This document shows, one piece after another, positions 33,854 through 42,469 of a DNA stretch of 64,000 nt. Numbering within the stretch: the stretch's first letter is position 1; the number at the start of each line of letters is the position of its first letter. The notes under the pieces are model-generated. The model ran no database searches. It was not told where the DNA came from and saw only the letters and a program-made list of their open reading frames with translations. This stretch comes from Rhodospirillaceae bacterium (GTDB taxonomy: Bacteria > Pseudomonadota > Alphaproteobacteria > UBA8366). The stretch lies in contig PBOR01000063.1 of NCBI GenBank assembly GCA_002724395.1, forward strand, positions 49,939 through 113,938, given 5' to 3'. The position numbers were made by a program, and so were the translations under genes.

Positions 33854-36198
33854 CTATCATGTTAGCAAGCTCAAAAAAAACCAAATTCTTACCAGCGGCT
33901 ATGCGCGCAAAAATCCACAGATTAGCGCTGCGAGCAGGAGGACTTGCACTGGTCAGTTCCTCTCTATTCTTTGCTTTTGCTTTTGCCAGCCACAATCACA
34001 CCGATCCGTCTCTCAACACCGCAACTGCCAGCGTCGCCCAAAACGTAATGGGCACCATCGGCGCAACCATTAGCGATTTGATGCTGCAATCCTTTGGGTT
34101 GGCCTCCCTTCTCATAATACCGGTATTTTTATCCTGGGGCTTACGTCTTATGCGCGAAAAAAGAATTGCGCGAACTTGGTTAAGAATTGGGCTTTTACCA
34201 TTTACCGTTCTGGCTGCTGCAATGACATTAGCCCTATTAGTCTCAGCCCCAACAGAATTGGGATATGCCGGCGCCGGGGGAATCTGTGGGCATATTCTTG
34301 CCGACCCCGCTGTTTTTGCCGGCCTACCTATCGTAGAACTCCCTGAGACAATTACAGGTCTCATACTCGCTTTATTGGTCCTGGCAGCAACAGCCTATTT
34401 GCTAGCCTTCAGCCGTCAAGAGTGGGCGTGGGCACTTTCGCAACTTTGGTGCGGAATGCGCTGGGCCGGCGTCAGCACATATCATCGGGCTTCGCGCTTC
34501 AGGCAAAATTGGGGGGGGGATGATACCCTAAACGATAAATTAATCTCCCTAAAGAATAAGCCGGACGCAGTCGGTAATAACGCGCCCTTACTCCGGGAGT
34601 CCAAATCGCCAGGCCTAGTTGAAAAAAGAAAGCCCCAAACAAAACAAAACAAAAGGGCAATTGCTGCTAAACAGCCCCGCCTCGATCTGGAAGCGCAATC
34701 TGGCGACTTTGACCTACCATCGTTTAATTTGCTGCAAGAACCGGGAACCACATCGTCTATATCAAAGACCATTAACGACGGCGCGTTGGAACAAAATGCC
34801 CGTTTGCTTGAAGGGGTTTTACAAGATTTTGGCGTGCGTGGAGAAATTGTCAAGGTGCGCCCCGGGCCCGTGGTAACCCTTTATGAACTGGAACCAGCGC
34901 CAGGCACAAAATCTAGCCGAGTGATTGGTCTTGCCGATGACATTGCGCGCTCAATGAGTGCAATTTCTGTTCGTATTGCAACTGTCCCTGGGCGCAATGT
35001 CATCGGCATTGAATTACCAAACAGCTCACGTGAGACAGTCCTTTTACGCGAATTACTGGCGGCAAACGAATATGAAAAAACTAAAGGTAAACTGCCGATG
35101 GTCCTGGGAAAGGATATTGGAGGTACACCAATCATCGCCGATTTAGCAAAAATGCCTCATCTATTAATCGCGGGCACGACTGGTTCGGGCAAATCGGTAG
35201 GGTTGAACGCTATGATTTTGTCTTTGCTGTATCGGCTCACGCCCGAAGAATGCCGCTTCATTATGATAGACCCAAAAATGCTGGAATTATCCGTTTACCA
35301 TGATATTCCGCACCTTCTAGCCCCTGTCGTGACAGACCCTAAGAAAGCAGTCATTTCGCTCAAATGGGCGGTACGAGAGATGGAAGACCGCTATCAAGCG
35401 ATGTCTAAGCTGAGTGTCCGTAATATCGAAGGTTACAATAAACGCGTAGAGGAAGCGGCTAAGAAGAGGGAAACTCTAACCAGAAAAATTCAAACCGGTT
35501 TCGACCCAGTAACCGGCCAAGCCGAATTCGAGGAACAAGAGCTAGACCTGAACCCGCTGCCGTTTATTGTAGTTGTAGTCGACGAAATGGCTGACCTCAT
35601 GCTTGTCGCAGGAAAAGATATTGAGGCCTCCATACAAAGGCTAGCACAAATGGCCCGGGCAGCGGGTATCCATATAATCATGGCCACCCAAAGACCTTCG
35701 GTGGACGTAATAACTGGCACGATCAAGGCAAACTTTCCAACCCGCATTAGTTTTCAAGTCACCTCCAAAATTGACAGCCGAACGATTTTAGGTGAGCAGG
35801 GTGCAGAACAGCTATTGGGTCAGGGCGACATGCTATATACCGCGACCGGCGGAATGTTAACCAGAGTCCATGGGCCGTTCGTTTCGGACGAGGAGGTTGA
35901 GGCAGTTGCTGATCACCTTCGAGCTCAAGCAGAACCTCAATATAATGAGACGGTAACCGAAGAACAGGATAGTGAAATTGGTGAGTTTGGACCTGGAGGA
36001 TCGGAAGCCGATGCTCTGTATGACAAAGCAGTGGCGCTCATTTGCCAAGAGCAAAAAGCCTCCACAAGTTTCATCCAACGCCATTTGCAAATCGGCTATA
36101 ATCGTGCGGCACGTATTATGGAACAGATGGAGAAGCAGGGTGTCGTCAGTTCGGCCAACCATGCGGGTAAACGCGAAATTCTTGCGGGCAATCACTAA
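33850..36198 (+). CDS. ftsK: DNA translocase FtsK
   Basis: 782 residues; GTG start at 33850 (ATG 33859 is an alternative). N-terminal membrane helices (about 27-45, 72-92, 108-130, 165-185), a charged linker (about 220-310), then the motor: alpha/beta domains, Walker A AGTTGSGKSVGLNAM (about 438), Walker B FIVVVVDEMADLML (about 574), and a C-terminal gamma winged helix (ALICQEQKASTSFIQRHLQI). It pumps DNA at the septum so that dif recombination can resolve chromosomes. The lolA gene overlaps its 3' end by 38 nt. Confidence 0.96.
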   Translation: MTIMLASSKKTKFLPAAMRAKIHRLALRAGGLALVSSSLFFAFAFASHNHTDPSLNTATASVAQNVMGTIGATISDLMLQSFGLASLLIIPVFLSWGLRLMREKRIARTWLRIGLLPFTVLAAAMTLALLVSAPTELGYAGAGGICGHILADPAVFAGLPIVELPETITGLILALLVLAATAYLLAFSRQEWAWALSQLWCGMRWAGVSTYHRASRFRQNWGGDDTLNDKLISLKNKPDAVGNNAPLLRESKSPGLVEKRKPQTKQNKRAIAAKQPRLDLEAQSGDFDLPSFNLLQEPGTTSSISKTINDGALEQNARLLEGVLQDFGVRGEIVKVRPGPVVTLYELEPAPGTKSSRVIGLADDIARSMSAISVRIATVPGRNVIGIELPNSSRETVLLRELLAANEYEKTKGKLPMVLGKDIGGTPIIADLAKMPHLLIAGTTGSGKSVGLNAMILSLLYRLTPEECRFIMIDPKMLELSVYHDIPHLLAPVVTDPKKAVISLKWAVREMEDRYQAMSKLSVRNIEGYNKRVEEAAKKRETLTRKIQTGFDPVTGQAEFEEQELDLNPLPFIVVVVDEMADLMLVAGKDIEASIQRLAQMARAAGIHIIMATQRPSVDVITGTIKANFPTRISFQVTSKIDSRTILGEQGAEQLLGQGDMLYTATGGMLTRVHGPFVSDEEVEAVADHLRAQAEPQYNETVTEEQDSEIGEFGPGGSEADALYDKAVALICQEQKASTSFIQRHLQIGYNRAARIMEQMEKQGVVSSANHAGKREILAGNH

Positions 36199-36832
36199 TA
36201 ATGTTGCCGCCGCGGCGGTAATGGGGCTTTGTCTCGTTACAGCGCCCACTGCAGGAATAGCCAACCAAATCAGTTACCAGCCAAATGAGGTAGAAACGGC
36301 CCACGTTAGTCGCATTAAATCTTACCTTAACCGCATTTCCACAATGCAGGCGCGGTTCATTCAAACAAATCCCGACGGCAAGACCTGGGAGGGCACACTC
36401 TCGATTAAGCGGCCCGGCAAATTCCGTTTCGAGTACGACCCGCCGGTGCCTCACACGCTAATTTCAAATGGCACATGGTTCATCCATGTAGACCGGGAAC
36501 TGAAGGAAAGTAACTTTCTGCCCTTAAGCCGAACTCCCGCGCGCTTTCTCCTAGCCAAACAGGTGCGTTTCGACAAAGAGGTAAAATTGATAGGTTTTCG
36601 CCATAAAGCAGGCCTAATTCATTTGAGAATTGTGAATACCGAACATCCAGACTTGGGCTACGTTACCCTTACCTTTAATGAGCGGCCACTGGCATTACTG
36701 CAGTGGCGCATGCATAATGCACTAAATCAGGATACGCTGATCACACTACAAAACACCCGCATTGGTCTCCGCTTAAACTCTGAGTTGTTTAAGTTTGTTG
36801 AGCCGCAACAAGAAGACCAAGATCAAGACTAA
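36161..36832 (+). CDS. lolA: Outer-membrane lipoprotein carrier protein LolA
   Basis: 223 residues from ATG 36161, which lies inside the last 38 nt of ftsK and gives a clear signal peptide (MRVNAKF...VAAAAVMGLCLVTA, cleavage near AGIA). Longer in-frame starts lie deep in ftsK and lack a signal peptide. Motifs: YLNRISTMQARFIQTNPDGK, GTLSIKRPGKFRFEYDPPVP, NGTWFIHVDRELKE and LTLQNTRIG-type ending. It shuttles lipoproteins across the periplasm from LolCDE to the outer membrane. The ftsK-lolA overlap is typical for the class. Confidence 0.93.
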   Translation: MRVNAKFLRAITNNVAAAAVMGLCLVTAPTAGIANQISYQPNEVETAHVSRIKSYLNRISTMQARFIQTNPDGKTWEGTLSIKRPGKFRFEYDPPVPHTLISNGTWFIHVDRELKESNFLPLSRTPARFLLAKQVRFDKEVKLIGFRHKAGLIHLRIVNTEHPDLGYVTLTFNERPLALLQWRMHNALNQDTLITLQNTRIGLRLNSELFKFVEPQQEDQDQD

Positions 36833-36875
36833 TAATTCCGCTACAGTAGAATAATAAATGTGAAGTTCGTCAAAG

Positions 36876-37670
36876 ATGACCCATAGTCAGCTACCCATCA
36901 TCGGAATTCCTGCTTGCCGGATAGAGTTAAACGGAAAACCTGCTCATCGTGTCTCTGACAAATATATCGAGTGTCTACGAATGTCGACCGATTGCGTGCC
37001 GCTACTTGTGCCGGCATTTGGTGACATTGATTTTGCCTCGGAAATTTTGGAGCGGCTGGATGGACTATTCCTGACGGGCAGCGGGTCCAACGTAGAACCG
37101 CATCGCTATGATGGCTTACCGAGCCGAGAGGGTACGGCTCATGATCCGTATCGTGATGGCACTTCTTTGCCCCTGATAAAGGCAGCGATCGACACTAAAG
37201 TGCCGGTTTTTGCAGTATGCCGCGGTATTCAAGAATTGAACGTCGCATTGGGCGGAAGTCTGCATCAAAATATTCATGAATTGCCCGGGAAGAGTGAACA
37301 TCGAATGAACCGAGCGGCGAATACAGACGAACGGTTCTCCGTGCGTCATCCCATTACAGTAGAAAGAAATGGACTACTTAGTGAAATTACAGGCGGATCA
37401 GAGGTTGAGATGGTCAATTCGCTGCATGGTCAAGCAATCGATCGGGTTGGAGATGGCCTAAAGGTTGAAGCAATCAGTGAGGATGGTGTCATTGAGGCTG
37501 TCAGCGCCTCATACCCGAATGCTTTTGCATTGGGCGTTCAATGGCACCCAGAGTACCCCATGACTGAAAGTTGTATTCTGTCTCACAGCTTGTTCTCTGC
37601 TTTTAGTACTGCTGCTACCAAGCATATGAATGCTCGAAATTCGAGCGAAAACAAAACGCACGCTGCCTAA
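36876..37670 (+). CDS. Gamma-glutamyl-gamma-aminobutyrate hydrolase-like (peptidase C26, PuuD type)
   Basis: A 264-residue class I glutamine-amidotransferase-fold hydrolase: IIGIPACRIELNGKPAHRV at the start, LDGLFLTGSGSNVEPHRY, nucleophile elbow FAVCRGIQELNVALGG (Cys), NSLHGQAID, and the catalytic His-Glu in GVQWHPEYPM. These define the PuuD/C26 group, which removes gamma-linked glutamate from polyamine or related adducts. The substrate here is uncertain, as no other puu genes are adjacent. The fumarylacetoacetase-like gene follows after 36 nt. Confidence 0.88.
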   Translation: MTHSQLPIIGIPACRIELNGKPAHRVSDKYIECLRMSTDCVPLLVPAFGDIDFASEILERLDGLFLTGSGSNVEPHRYDGLPSREGTAHDPYRDGTSLPLIKAAIDTKVPVFAVCRGIQELNVALGGSLHQNIHELPGKSEHRMNRAANTDERFSVRHPITVERNGLLSEITGGSEVEMVNSLHGQAIDRVGDGLKVEAISEDGVIEAVSASYPNAFALGVQWHPEYPMTESCILSHSLFSAFSTAATKHMNARNSSENKTHAA

Positions 37671-37706
37671 ATTAGGCCGTACATTACATCCAGTAGGAGA
37701 CTAAAC

Positions 37707-38390
37707 ATGACTTATGCCATCCCACTATGGGACACCCCCTCATTGCCGATTGCTGGAACTGATGATTTGTTTCCTGTTAATAGAATTTTTTGTGTTGGGC
37801 GAAACTATGCAGCCCATGCACGTGAAATGGGGCACGACCCAGATCGGGAACCACCTTTTTTCTTCACAAAATTTGGCGACGGTGCGTTTACGGGCTCTGA
37901 ATACCCCTATCCATCCGCAACCGAGGACATGCACCCAGAATGTGAAATGATTGTCGCTCTATCAAAGGGAGGCGCTGATATACCAGAAAGCGACGCAGAG
38001 GATTGCGTTTTTGGCTATGGTGTCGGTTTTGATATGACCCGTCGGGATATGCAACAAATTGCTAAAGATATGGGGCGGCCCTGGGCGCTGTCCAAAGGGC
38101 CTGATTTTGCGGCTCCATGCAGTATTCTGCATAGGGTTTCTGAGGTGGGACACATAAACGAGGCCGGGCTACTTTTCACCGTTAATGGTGAGATCCGACA
38201 GGAGGGTAACGTCAACCAAATGATTTGGTCGACAGCGGAAATGATCGTCTATTTGTCCACTCTAATTACTCTTAAAGCCGGTGATATTATTATGACCGGA
38301 ACGCCAGCTGGTGTATCGGCCGTTGTTAAAGGCGACAAGCTTATTGGCCATGTTGACGGGCTGACAGACTTGGAACTCACGATAGTCTAA
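37707..38390 (+). CDS. Fumarylacetoacetate hydrolase family protein
   Basis: 227 residues: FCVGRNYAAHAREMG (about 29-43), PPFFFTKFGDGAF, HPECEMIVALSKG (metal-binding Glu pair), YGVGFDMTRRDMQ, GRPWALSKGPDFAAPCS and DIIMTGTPAGVSAV. Length and motifs match the FAH subgroup of fumarylpyruvate hydrolases and acylpyruvases. It could act in aromatic-acid breakdown or as an oxaloacetate decarboxylase/acylpyruvase; sequence does not decide. Same strand as and 36 nt after the C26 hydrolase. Confidence 0.88.
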   Translation: MTYAIPLWDTPSLPIAGTDDLFPVNRIFCVGRNYAAHAREMGHDPDREPPFFFTKFGDGAFTGSEYPYPSATEDMHPECEMIVALSKGGADIPESDAEDCVFGYGVGFDMTRRDMQQIAKDMGRPWALSKGPDFAAPCSILHRVSEVGHINEAGLLFTVNGEIRQEGNVNQMIWSTAEMIVYLSTLITLKAGDIIMTGTPAGVSAVVKGDKLIGHVDGLTDLELTIV

Positions 38391-38456
38391 AAATTCAGTT
38401 CTCTGTAAGCTGTGATATCCATGCGTGAGCATAGCCAAAAGATCTACAATCGAGAA

Positions 38457-39092
38457 CTAAACCTCTCCGACTTCCATTTCGGGGAAGATAAGCGCATTAG
38501 CCGAAAGGGAAATGCGCACACCATTACCGTAATAAGGGTGAACCTCATGTAGCATCCAACCAGGGAATACGACTAACAGTCCCTCTTCAGGTTGAATATC
38601 AAAATTATATCCAAAAGGGTCTTGCATTTTAGGCACAGTGCGCGCGCCGGATCTCGGATCGATTAGAGATAATAAGCCGCTGTAAGGGTGTTCCGCTGGC
38701 GCTGGCTCAGCGGCCACATAATAAATTGCAGACCAAAGGCTGCCATCGTGGCTGTGTGCGCGCGTATAAGCGCCTTTGCGTGCAATATTCGCCCAACCTG
38801 TGACAATAATATCCATTTCTGGGGGAAAATCAGCAACTGTAGCACTGGTCATTTCCTGCAAGGCGCGGCCCAAACATTCATTAAAAATTTGCATTTCCGG
38901 TTCATCCCACTGCATCAAATCGTGGTCTGATTGCCAACCGCCAATATTACTCCCAACATTTTGGCGCCGTACAGTTTCCCTTGACAGAACAATTTCTTTT
39001 AGGCGCGGGTTGATATCCACTAATTCAGGCACCCTTTGGACACGAACAGGGCTAGCAAACACGGATGTAATTTGTTTTCTAATGTGATCCAT
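38457..39092 (-). CDS. Putative Fe(II)/2-oxoglutarate oxygenase, TIGR02466-like
   Basis: 211 residues with a double-stranded beta-helix pattern: TGWANIARKGAYTRAHSHDG (His and Asp ligand region), SAIYYVAAEPAPAEH, and LLVVFPGWMLHEVHPYYGNG followed by RISLSANA (second His and 2OG-binding Arg). This matches the TIGR02466/2OG-Fe(II)-oxygenase family seen in marine bacteria and phages. Substrate unknown. It is convergent with the FAH gene and divergent from xth. Confidence 0.8.
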   Translation of the reverse strand: MDHIRKQITSVFASPVRVQRVPELVDINPRLKEIVLSRETVRRQNVGSNIGGWQSDHDLMQWDEPEMQIFNECLGRALQEMTSATVADFPPEMDIIVTGWANIARKGAYTRAHSHDGSLWSAIYYVAAEPAPAEHPYSGLLSLIDPRSGARTVPKMQDPFGYNFDIQPEEGLLVVFPGWMLHEVHPYYGNGVRISLSANALIFPEMEVGEV

Positions 39093-39219
39093 TTTCCATA
39101 AAGAGGTTTAATTTTCATTTAATGTTCAGATAAAGCTAAGCTTTGCGCTAAGAAACGATATAACTAGGTTTATCCCACTGCCGCTTAAAGCCAAACGATA
39201 TTTTGGAGTGATTTCGACG

Positions 39220-40005
39220 ATGCGCCTTGTAACCTGGAATATCAACTCCATACGCTTAAGAATTCCGATCATCGCGAAGCTGGTTAAAGATGAAAACCCG
39301 GACGTTATTTGTCTGCAGGAAACCAAGGTCGTGGACGGCTTGTTCCCAGTCATGGATTGCGAGGCGCTTGGATATAGCCACCTCGCCTATTCGGGGATGA
39401 AAAGCTACAATGGCGTTGCAGTCCTTTCACGGCTGCCGTTTATGAAGACCATAACAAAGGAATGGTGCGGCAAGAGTGATTGCCGCCATATTTCCGTGAC
39501 GTTCGAGTCAGGTATTGAATTACACAATTTTTATGTGCCTGCAGGCGGCGACGTGCCTAATCCAGAGACTAATGAAAAGTTTGCCCACAAACTCCAGTTC
39601 CTTGAAGAAATGACGGCCTGGTTCTCTGACATGCGGTCTAAACCTGGCTCGAAGATTTTGGTGGGCGATCTCAATATAGCGCCGCTCGAGACCGATGTTT
39701 GGTCTCACAAGCAACTTCTAAAAGTAGTAAGCCATACGCCCGTTGAGATCGAGAAACTAGAAGCCGTAAAAGAATCCTTAAAGTGGATCGATGCTATTAG
39801 GCACTTCACCCCCAAGAAGGAACATATGTACAGTTGGTGGAGTTATAGATCGCGGGATTGGGCCGCATCTGATCGGGGGCGCCGACTAGATCATGTTTGG
39901 GTCACTCCGGCTTTAGAAAAAAACCTTAAATCGGCGTATATTCTTCGCCAAGCGCGCGGCTGGGAGAAACCGTCAGACCACGTGCCGGTGATTGTAAACA
40001 TTTAG
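39220..40005 (+). CDS. xth: Exodeoxyribonuclease III / AP endonuclease
   Basis: 261 residues from ATG 39220, giving the standard MRLVTWNINSIRLR start; a GTG 12 nt upstream is possible. Motifs: DVICLQETKVVDGLFP (Glu for Mg2+), YNGVAVLSRLPF, NFYVPAGGD (Tyr/Asn region), ILVGDLNIAPLETDVW (Asp/Asn), YSWWSYRSRDW and the C-terminal GRRLDHVWVTP...EKPSDHVPVI catalytic Asp-His. Repairs abasic sites in DNA. It stands alone with GGAG before the start. Confidence 0.95.
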   Translation: MRLVTWNINSIRLRIPIIAKLVKDENPDVICLQETKVVDGLFPVMDCEALGYSHLAYSGMKSYNGVAVLSRLPFMKTITKEWCGKSDCRHISVTFESGIELHNFYVPAGGDVPNPETNEKFAHKLQFLEEMTAWFSDMRSKPGSKILVGDLNIAPLETDVWSHKQLLKVVSHTPVEIEKLEAVKESLKWIDAIRHFTPKKEHMYSWWSYRSRDWAASDRGRRLDHVWVTPALEKNLKSAYILRQARGWEKPSDHVPVIVNI

Positions 40006-40135
40006 GTGTTTAGCATAACTAATTGGTTTTTAACCCTAGTTAATTTCGTCTATATGCGTCATATTATCCAACATTAGGCCTTACGCCTATATTTCTTCAG
40101 CTCCAAACTTCAATACCTTTTCAGGGAAAAGCCAC

Positions 40136-40732
40136 ATGACCGTTATAGCAATGATACGCCACGGGCCGACCGAGTGGAACGAAAACGGCATAGTCCAGGG
40201 CCGAAGCGATATTCCACTAAGCGTTCGGGGAAAAAAACAAGTTGCTAGTTGGGTAATTCCGGGCAAACTCCAAAGTTTTGACTGGGTGGCCAGCCCTCTT
40301 AGCAGGGCCACAGAGACGGCCCGGATCCTCTCCGGACTTACGGTTCCCACCGATGACCGGTTAGTCGAAATGGATTGGTCAAGCTGGGAGGGACAAACGT
40401 TACCGGCATTACGAGCAGAGCTCGGTGATCTGACGGCAGCATGGCAAGCAGAAGGTTTAGATTTCCGCGCACCTAATGGCGAAAGTCCTCGCGAAGTGCA
40501 GGAGCGGCTGAAACCATTCCTATTAGATCGCGCCCGGTTGACCAAAGATACTATTGTGGTCTGTCATAAAGGGGTCATTAGAGCTGTCTACGCACTAGCT
40601 GTCAGCTGGGACATGAAAAGCAAGCCGCCTGTAAAGATGGAAGACGGATGCGCGCAGCTCTTTTCGCTTGATCAGCACGGTATGCCGGAAACGCTTGAAT
40701 TAGACCTCAGCTTAGCGGCACCTAGCGCATGA
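40136..40732 (+). CDS. Histidine phosphatase family protein (phosphoglycerate mutase-like)
   Basis: 198 residues with the RHG phospho-acceptor motif MIRHGPTEWNENGIVQGRSD (7-26), VASPLSRATETARIL, EMDWSSWEGQTL and the second His in IVVCHKGVIRAVYAL. The specific substrate (phosphoglycerate, alpha-ribazole phosphate or other) cannot be told. The TGA stop overlaps a 30-codon reading frame that starts at 40729. Confidence 0.87.
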   Translation: MTVIAMIRHGPTEWNENGIVQGRSDIPLSVRGKKQVASWVIPGKLQSFDWVASPLSRATETARILSGLTVPTDDRLVEMDWSSWEGQTLPALRAELGDLTAAWQAEGLDFRAPNGESPREVQERLKPFLLDRARLTKDTIVVCHKGVIRAVYALAVSWDMKSKPPVKMEDGCAQLFSLDQHGMPETLELDLSLAAPSA

Positions 40733-40821
40733 CCAAATCAAATGACTTTACTACCGATCCCTTTATACCAGATTACCGGGCCGAAAAATTGCAATCATCC
40801 GCACCCCATTTGCATATTTAA
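40729..40821 (+). CDS. Possible 30-residue peptide coupled to the histidine phosphatase gene
   Basis: The ATG overlaps the upstream TGA (ATGA), the coupling used by many real gene pairs here. The frame runs 30 codons (opening MTKSNDFTTDPFIPDYRAEK, ending PHLHI) to TAA. It is polar, has no homologue I recognise, and could equally be the 5' remnant of a lost operon gene. Low confidence. Confidence 0.25.
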   Translation: MTKSNDFTTDPFIPDYRAEKLQSSAPHLHI

Positions 40822-40866
40822 GAGAGTCCGACAAAACCCCGCCCACCCGAAGGTTAGTAGAAGTAA

Positions 40867-41436
40867 ATGACCCAAAATAGCTACCACCGTTATACAAGCA
40901 AAAGCGTGTTACGCGATTATATCCAGGCGGGCATCGGTGTTTTATTTTTTGGCCTACCAGTTCTATTAGCCGATCTTGGGTTAATCATGGGAACCATTTT
41001 AGGGGCGCTTACAATATTTTTTATTGGCCATGGCGCACGAACGCTCAACCATCAACTCAGCTTCTTCGAGTTGACAAATAGCGGCTTGATTAAACACGGC
41101 CCCGTAAAAAAGCGGCTTGCATGGGAACAGCTTGGTGAGGTGAAACTCCGGTATTTTTCTACCACAAAAGATCGTCCGAGCTCAGGCCTTGGTGAAGGCT
41201 GGATGGAAATAACCCTCAACGGTGATGGCATAAGCATGAAGTTCAACTCTGAACTAGAGGGCTTCGCGCATATTGCTGACACAATCGAGAAAAAGGCAAC
41301 CAGCCTCGGTTTGCGTTTTGACCAATCGACCGAAGCAAATTTTAGAGCGCTGCGCGGCGATATTCGGCCAGAGGATTCCGATAACCCACGCGATAAAACG
41401 CCCTATCCGGACAATTATAGAGGCTCTGGACTCTGA
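40867..41436 (+). CDS. Hypothetical membrane protein with PH-like C-terminal domain
   Basis: 189 residues, not recognised. An N-terminal polar start is followed by two close hydrophobic helices (about 21-38 and 40-55: GIGVLFFGLPVLLADLGLIM, GTILGALTIFFIG). Then comes an alternating strand pattern (FFELTNSGLIKHGPVKKRLA, WEQLGEVKLRYFS) that resembles bacterial PH/YdbT-type domains. The tail is acidic and Pro/Asp-rich. No operon partner is evident: the histidine phosphatase is 134 nt upstream and the next gene is convergent. Function unknown. Confidence 0.65.
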   Translation: MTQNSYHRYTSKSVLRDYIQAGIGVLFFGLPVLLADLGLIMGTILGALTIFFIGHGARTLNHQLSFFELTNSGLIKHGPVKKRLAWEQLGEVKLRYFSTTKDRPSSGLGEGWMEITLNGDGISMKFNSELEGFAHIADTIEKKATSLGLRFDQSTEANFRALRGDIRPEDSDNPRDKTPYPDNYRGSGL

Positions 41437-41523
41437 TGCTAAAGTCGTTAAGCGAAATGGCAGAAAAACCTAGTCAGGGCTGTGAAACCATCCCAGCTCG
41501 TTAGCCATGAATAGGGGCATCAT

Positions 41524-42369
41524 TCAGGCCAACAGCGTCATGCCTTCACGCGCGACCACAGTACCTGGCCTTACGTTTTCAGCATCACAACTAATTTTAT
41601 CCATCATTTCATCGTCATGACTAGGGTCATGATGGAAAATTACTAAAGTTCTTACCCCCGCCTCATCAGCAAGGCGCGCACCCTCTTGCCATGTGGAATG
41701 TCCAAACCCTTTGAAACGCGGATACTCCTCATCTGTGTACGTGCAGTCATAAATAAAAATGTCAGCATCCTTTACGAGCCCCAGAATTGTCTGATCAGGG
41801 CCTTCCTCACTGTGCTCTGTATCGGTAACGTAGGCAATCGATTTACCTGAAAATTCGATTCTGTAGCCAGTGGCATTGTTGGGGTGATTAAGCGGCGCGG
41901 TTAAGATTCTTATCCCCGGCCCGGGCTTCTGCAAATCACCTACAGCAAAATCCCGATAGGTAACTTCAGCCTGAAAAATGCCTGGTGGCACAGGAAAAAG
42001 CGGCGCCATCATCATTTCTACCACTACCTGTTTTAAGCTATTTTCAGGCTGCAAGTGGCCTGCCGCCAGCCTAATTTTATTGCCAGGAATAAACAAAGGA
42101 GCAAAAAAGGGCAGCCCACACACATGATCAAAGTGGGTGTGTGTTAGAAAAAGGTCGACATCTACCGGGCCTCGCGAAAGCAGCGCCTCCCCAAGGCCTC
42201 GCAAACCCGTCCCTGCATCAAATATAAGCGCCCTATCGCCGCACTGAATTTCCAGACATGAGGTATTTCCTCCATAGCGAACAGTATTCGGCCCGGGGCA
42301 AGCAATGCTACCCCGCACACCCCAGAACCGGACAAAAAATGTATTGCTAGCCTCCATTAAGCGTTTCAT
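41524..42369 (-). CDS. Metallo-beta-lactamase-fold hydrolase, cyclic-phosphodiesterase-like
   Basis: 281 residues from ATG 42369 (GGAAGG 5 nt upstream); a TTG 12 nt earlier is a weaker start. Motifs: FWGVRGSIACPGPNTVRYGG, NTSCLEIQCGDRALIFDAGT, metal site LTHTHFDHVCGLPFF, NHPNNATGYRIEF, YVTDTEHSE, DIFIYDCTYTDEEY and IFHHDPSHDDEMM. The N-terminal pattern is that of PhnP/cyclic-phosphodiesterase-type MBL proteins. Substrate unknown. Its upstream region is an inverted copy of the glnK leader, so its expression may follow nitrogen status. Confidence 0.88.
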   Translation of the reverse strand: MKRLMEASNTFFVRFWGVRGSIACPGPNTVRYGGNTSCLEIQCGDRALIFDAGTGLRGLGEALLSRGPVDVDLFLTHTHFDHVCGLPFFAPLFIPGNKIRLAAGHLQPENSLKQVVVEMMMAPLFPVPPGIFQAEVTYRDFAVGDLQKPGPGIRILTAPLNHPNNATGYRIEFSGKSIAYVTDTEHSEEGPDQTILGLVKDADIFIYDCTYTDEEYPRFKGFGHSTWQEGARLADEAGVRTLVIFHHDPSHDDEMMDKISCDAENVRPGTVVAREGMTLLA

Positions 42370-42469
42370 ATAGCCTTCCAACTTTATTATACAAGTTAAG
42401 ATTATCTCTATTTGACGGTTGGGGTAAGGTTCGAAACGCCAACAATATGGCCCCCAAGGCTAATTGCAT
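42347..42469 (-). CDS. 40-residue leader ORF starting at the duplicated glnK start codon
   Basis: ATG 42469-42467 sits in the same AAAGGAAATTTCAA context as glnK. The first codons (MQLALGAI) align at DNA level with glnK, after which similarity is lost. The frame continues RTLPQPSNRDNLNLYNKVGR and ends in TAG at 42349-42347, overlapping the MBL start by 23 nt. It may be a leader peptide that couples translation to the MBL gene, or only debris of the duplication. Confidence 0.4.
   Translation of the reverse strand: MQLALGAILLAFRTLPQPSNRDNLNLYNKVGRLYETLNGG

Noticed and set aside
35972..36160. A longer LolA beginning deep within ftsK
   Set aside because: The extra residues are a frame-shifted shadow of ftsK and would bury the signal peptide; ATG 36161 gives a normal LolA.
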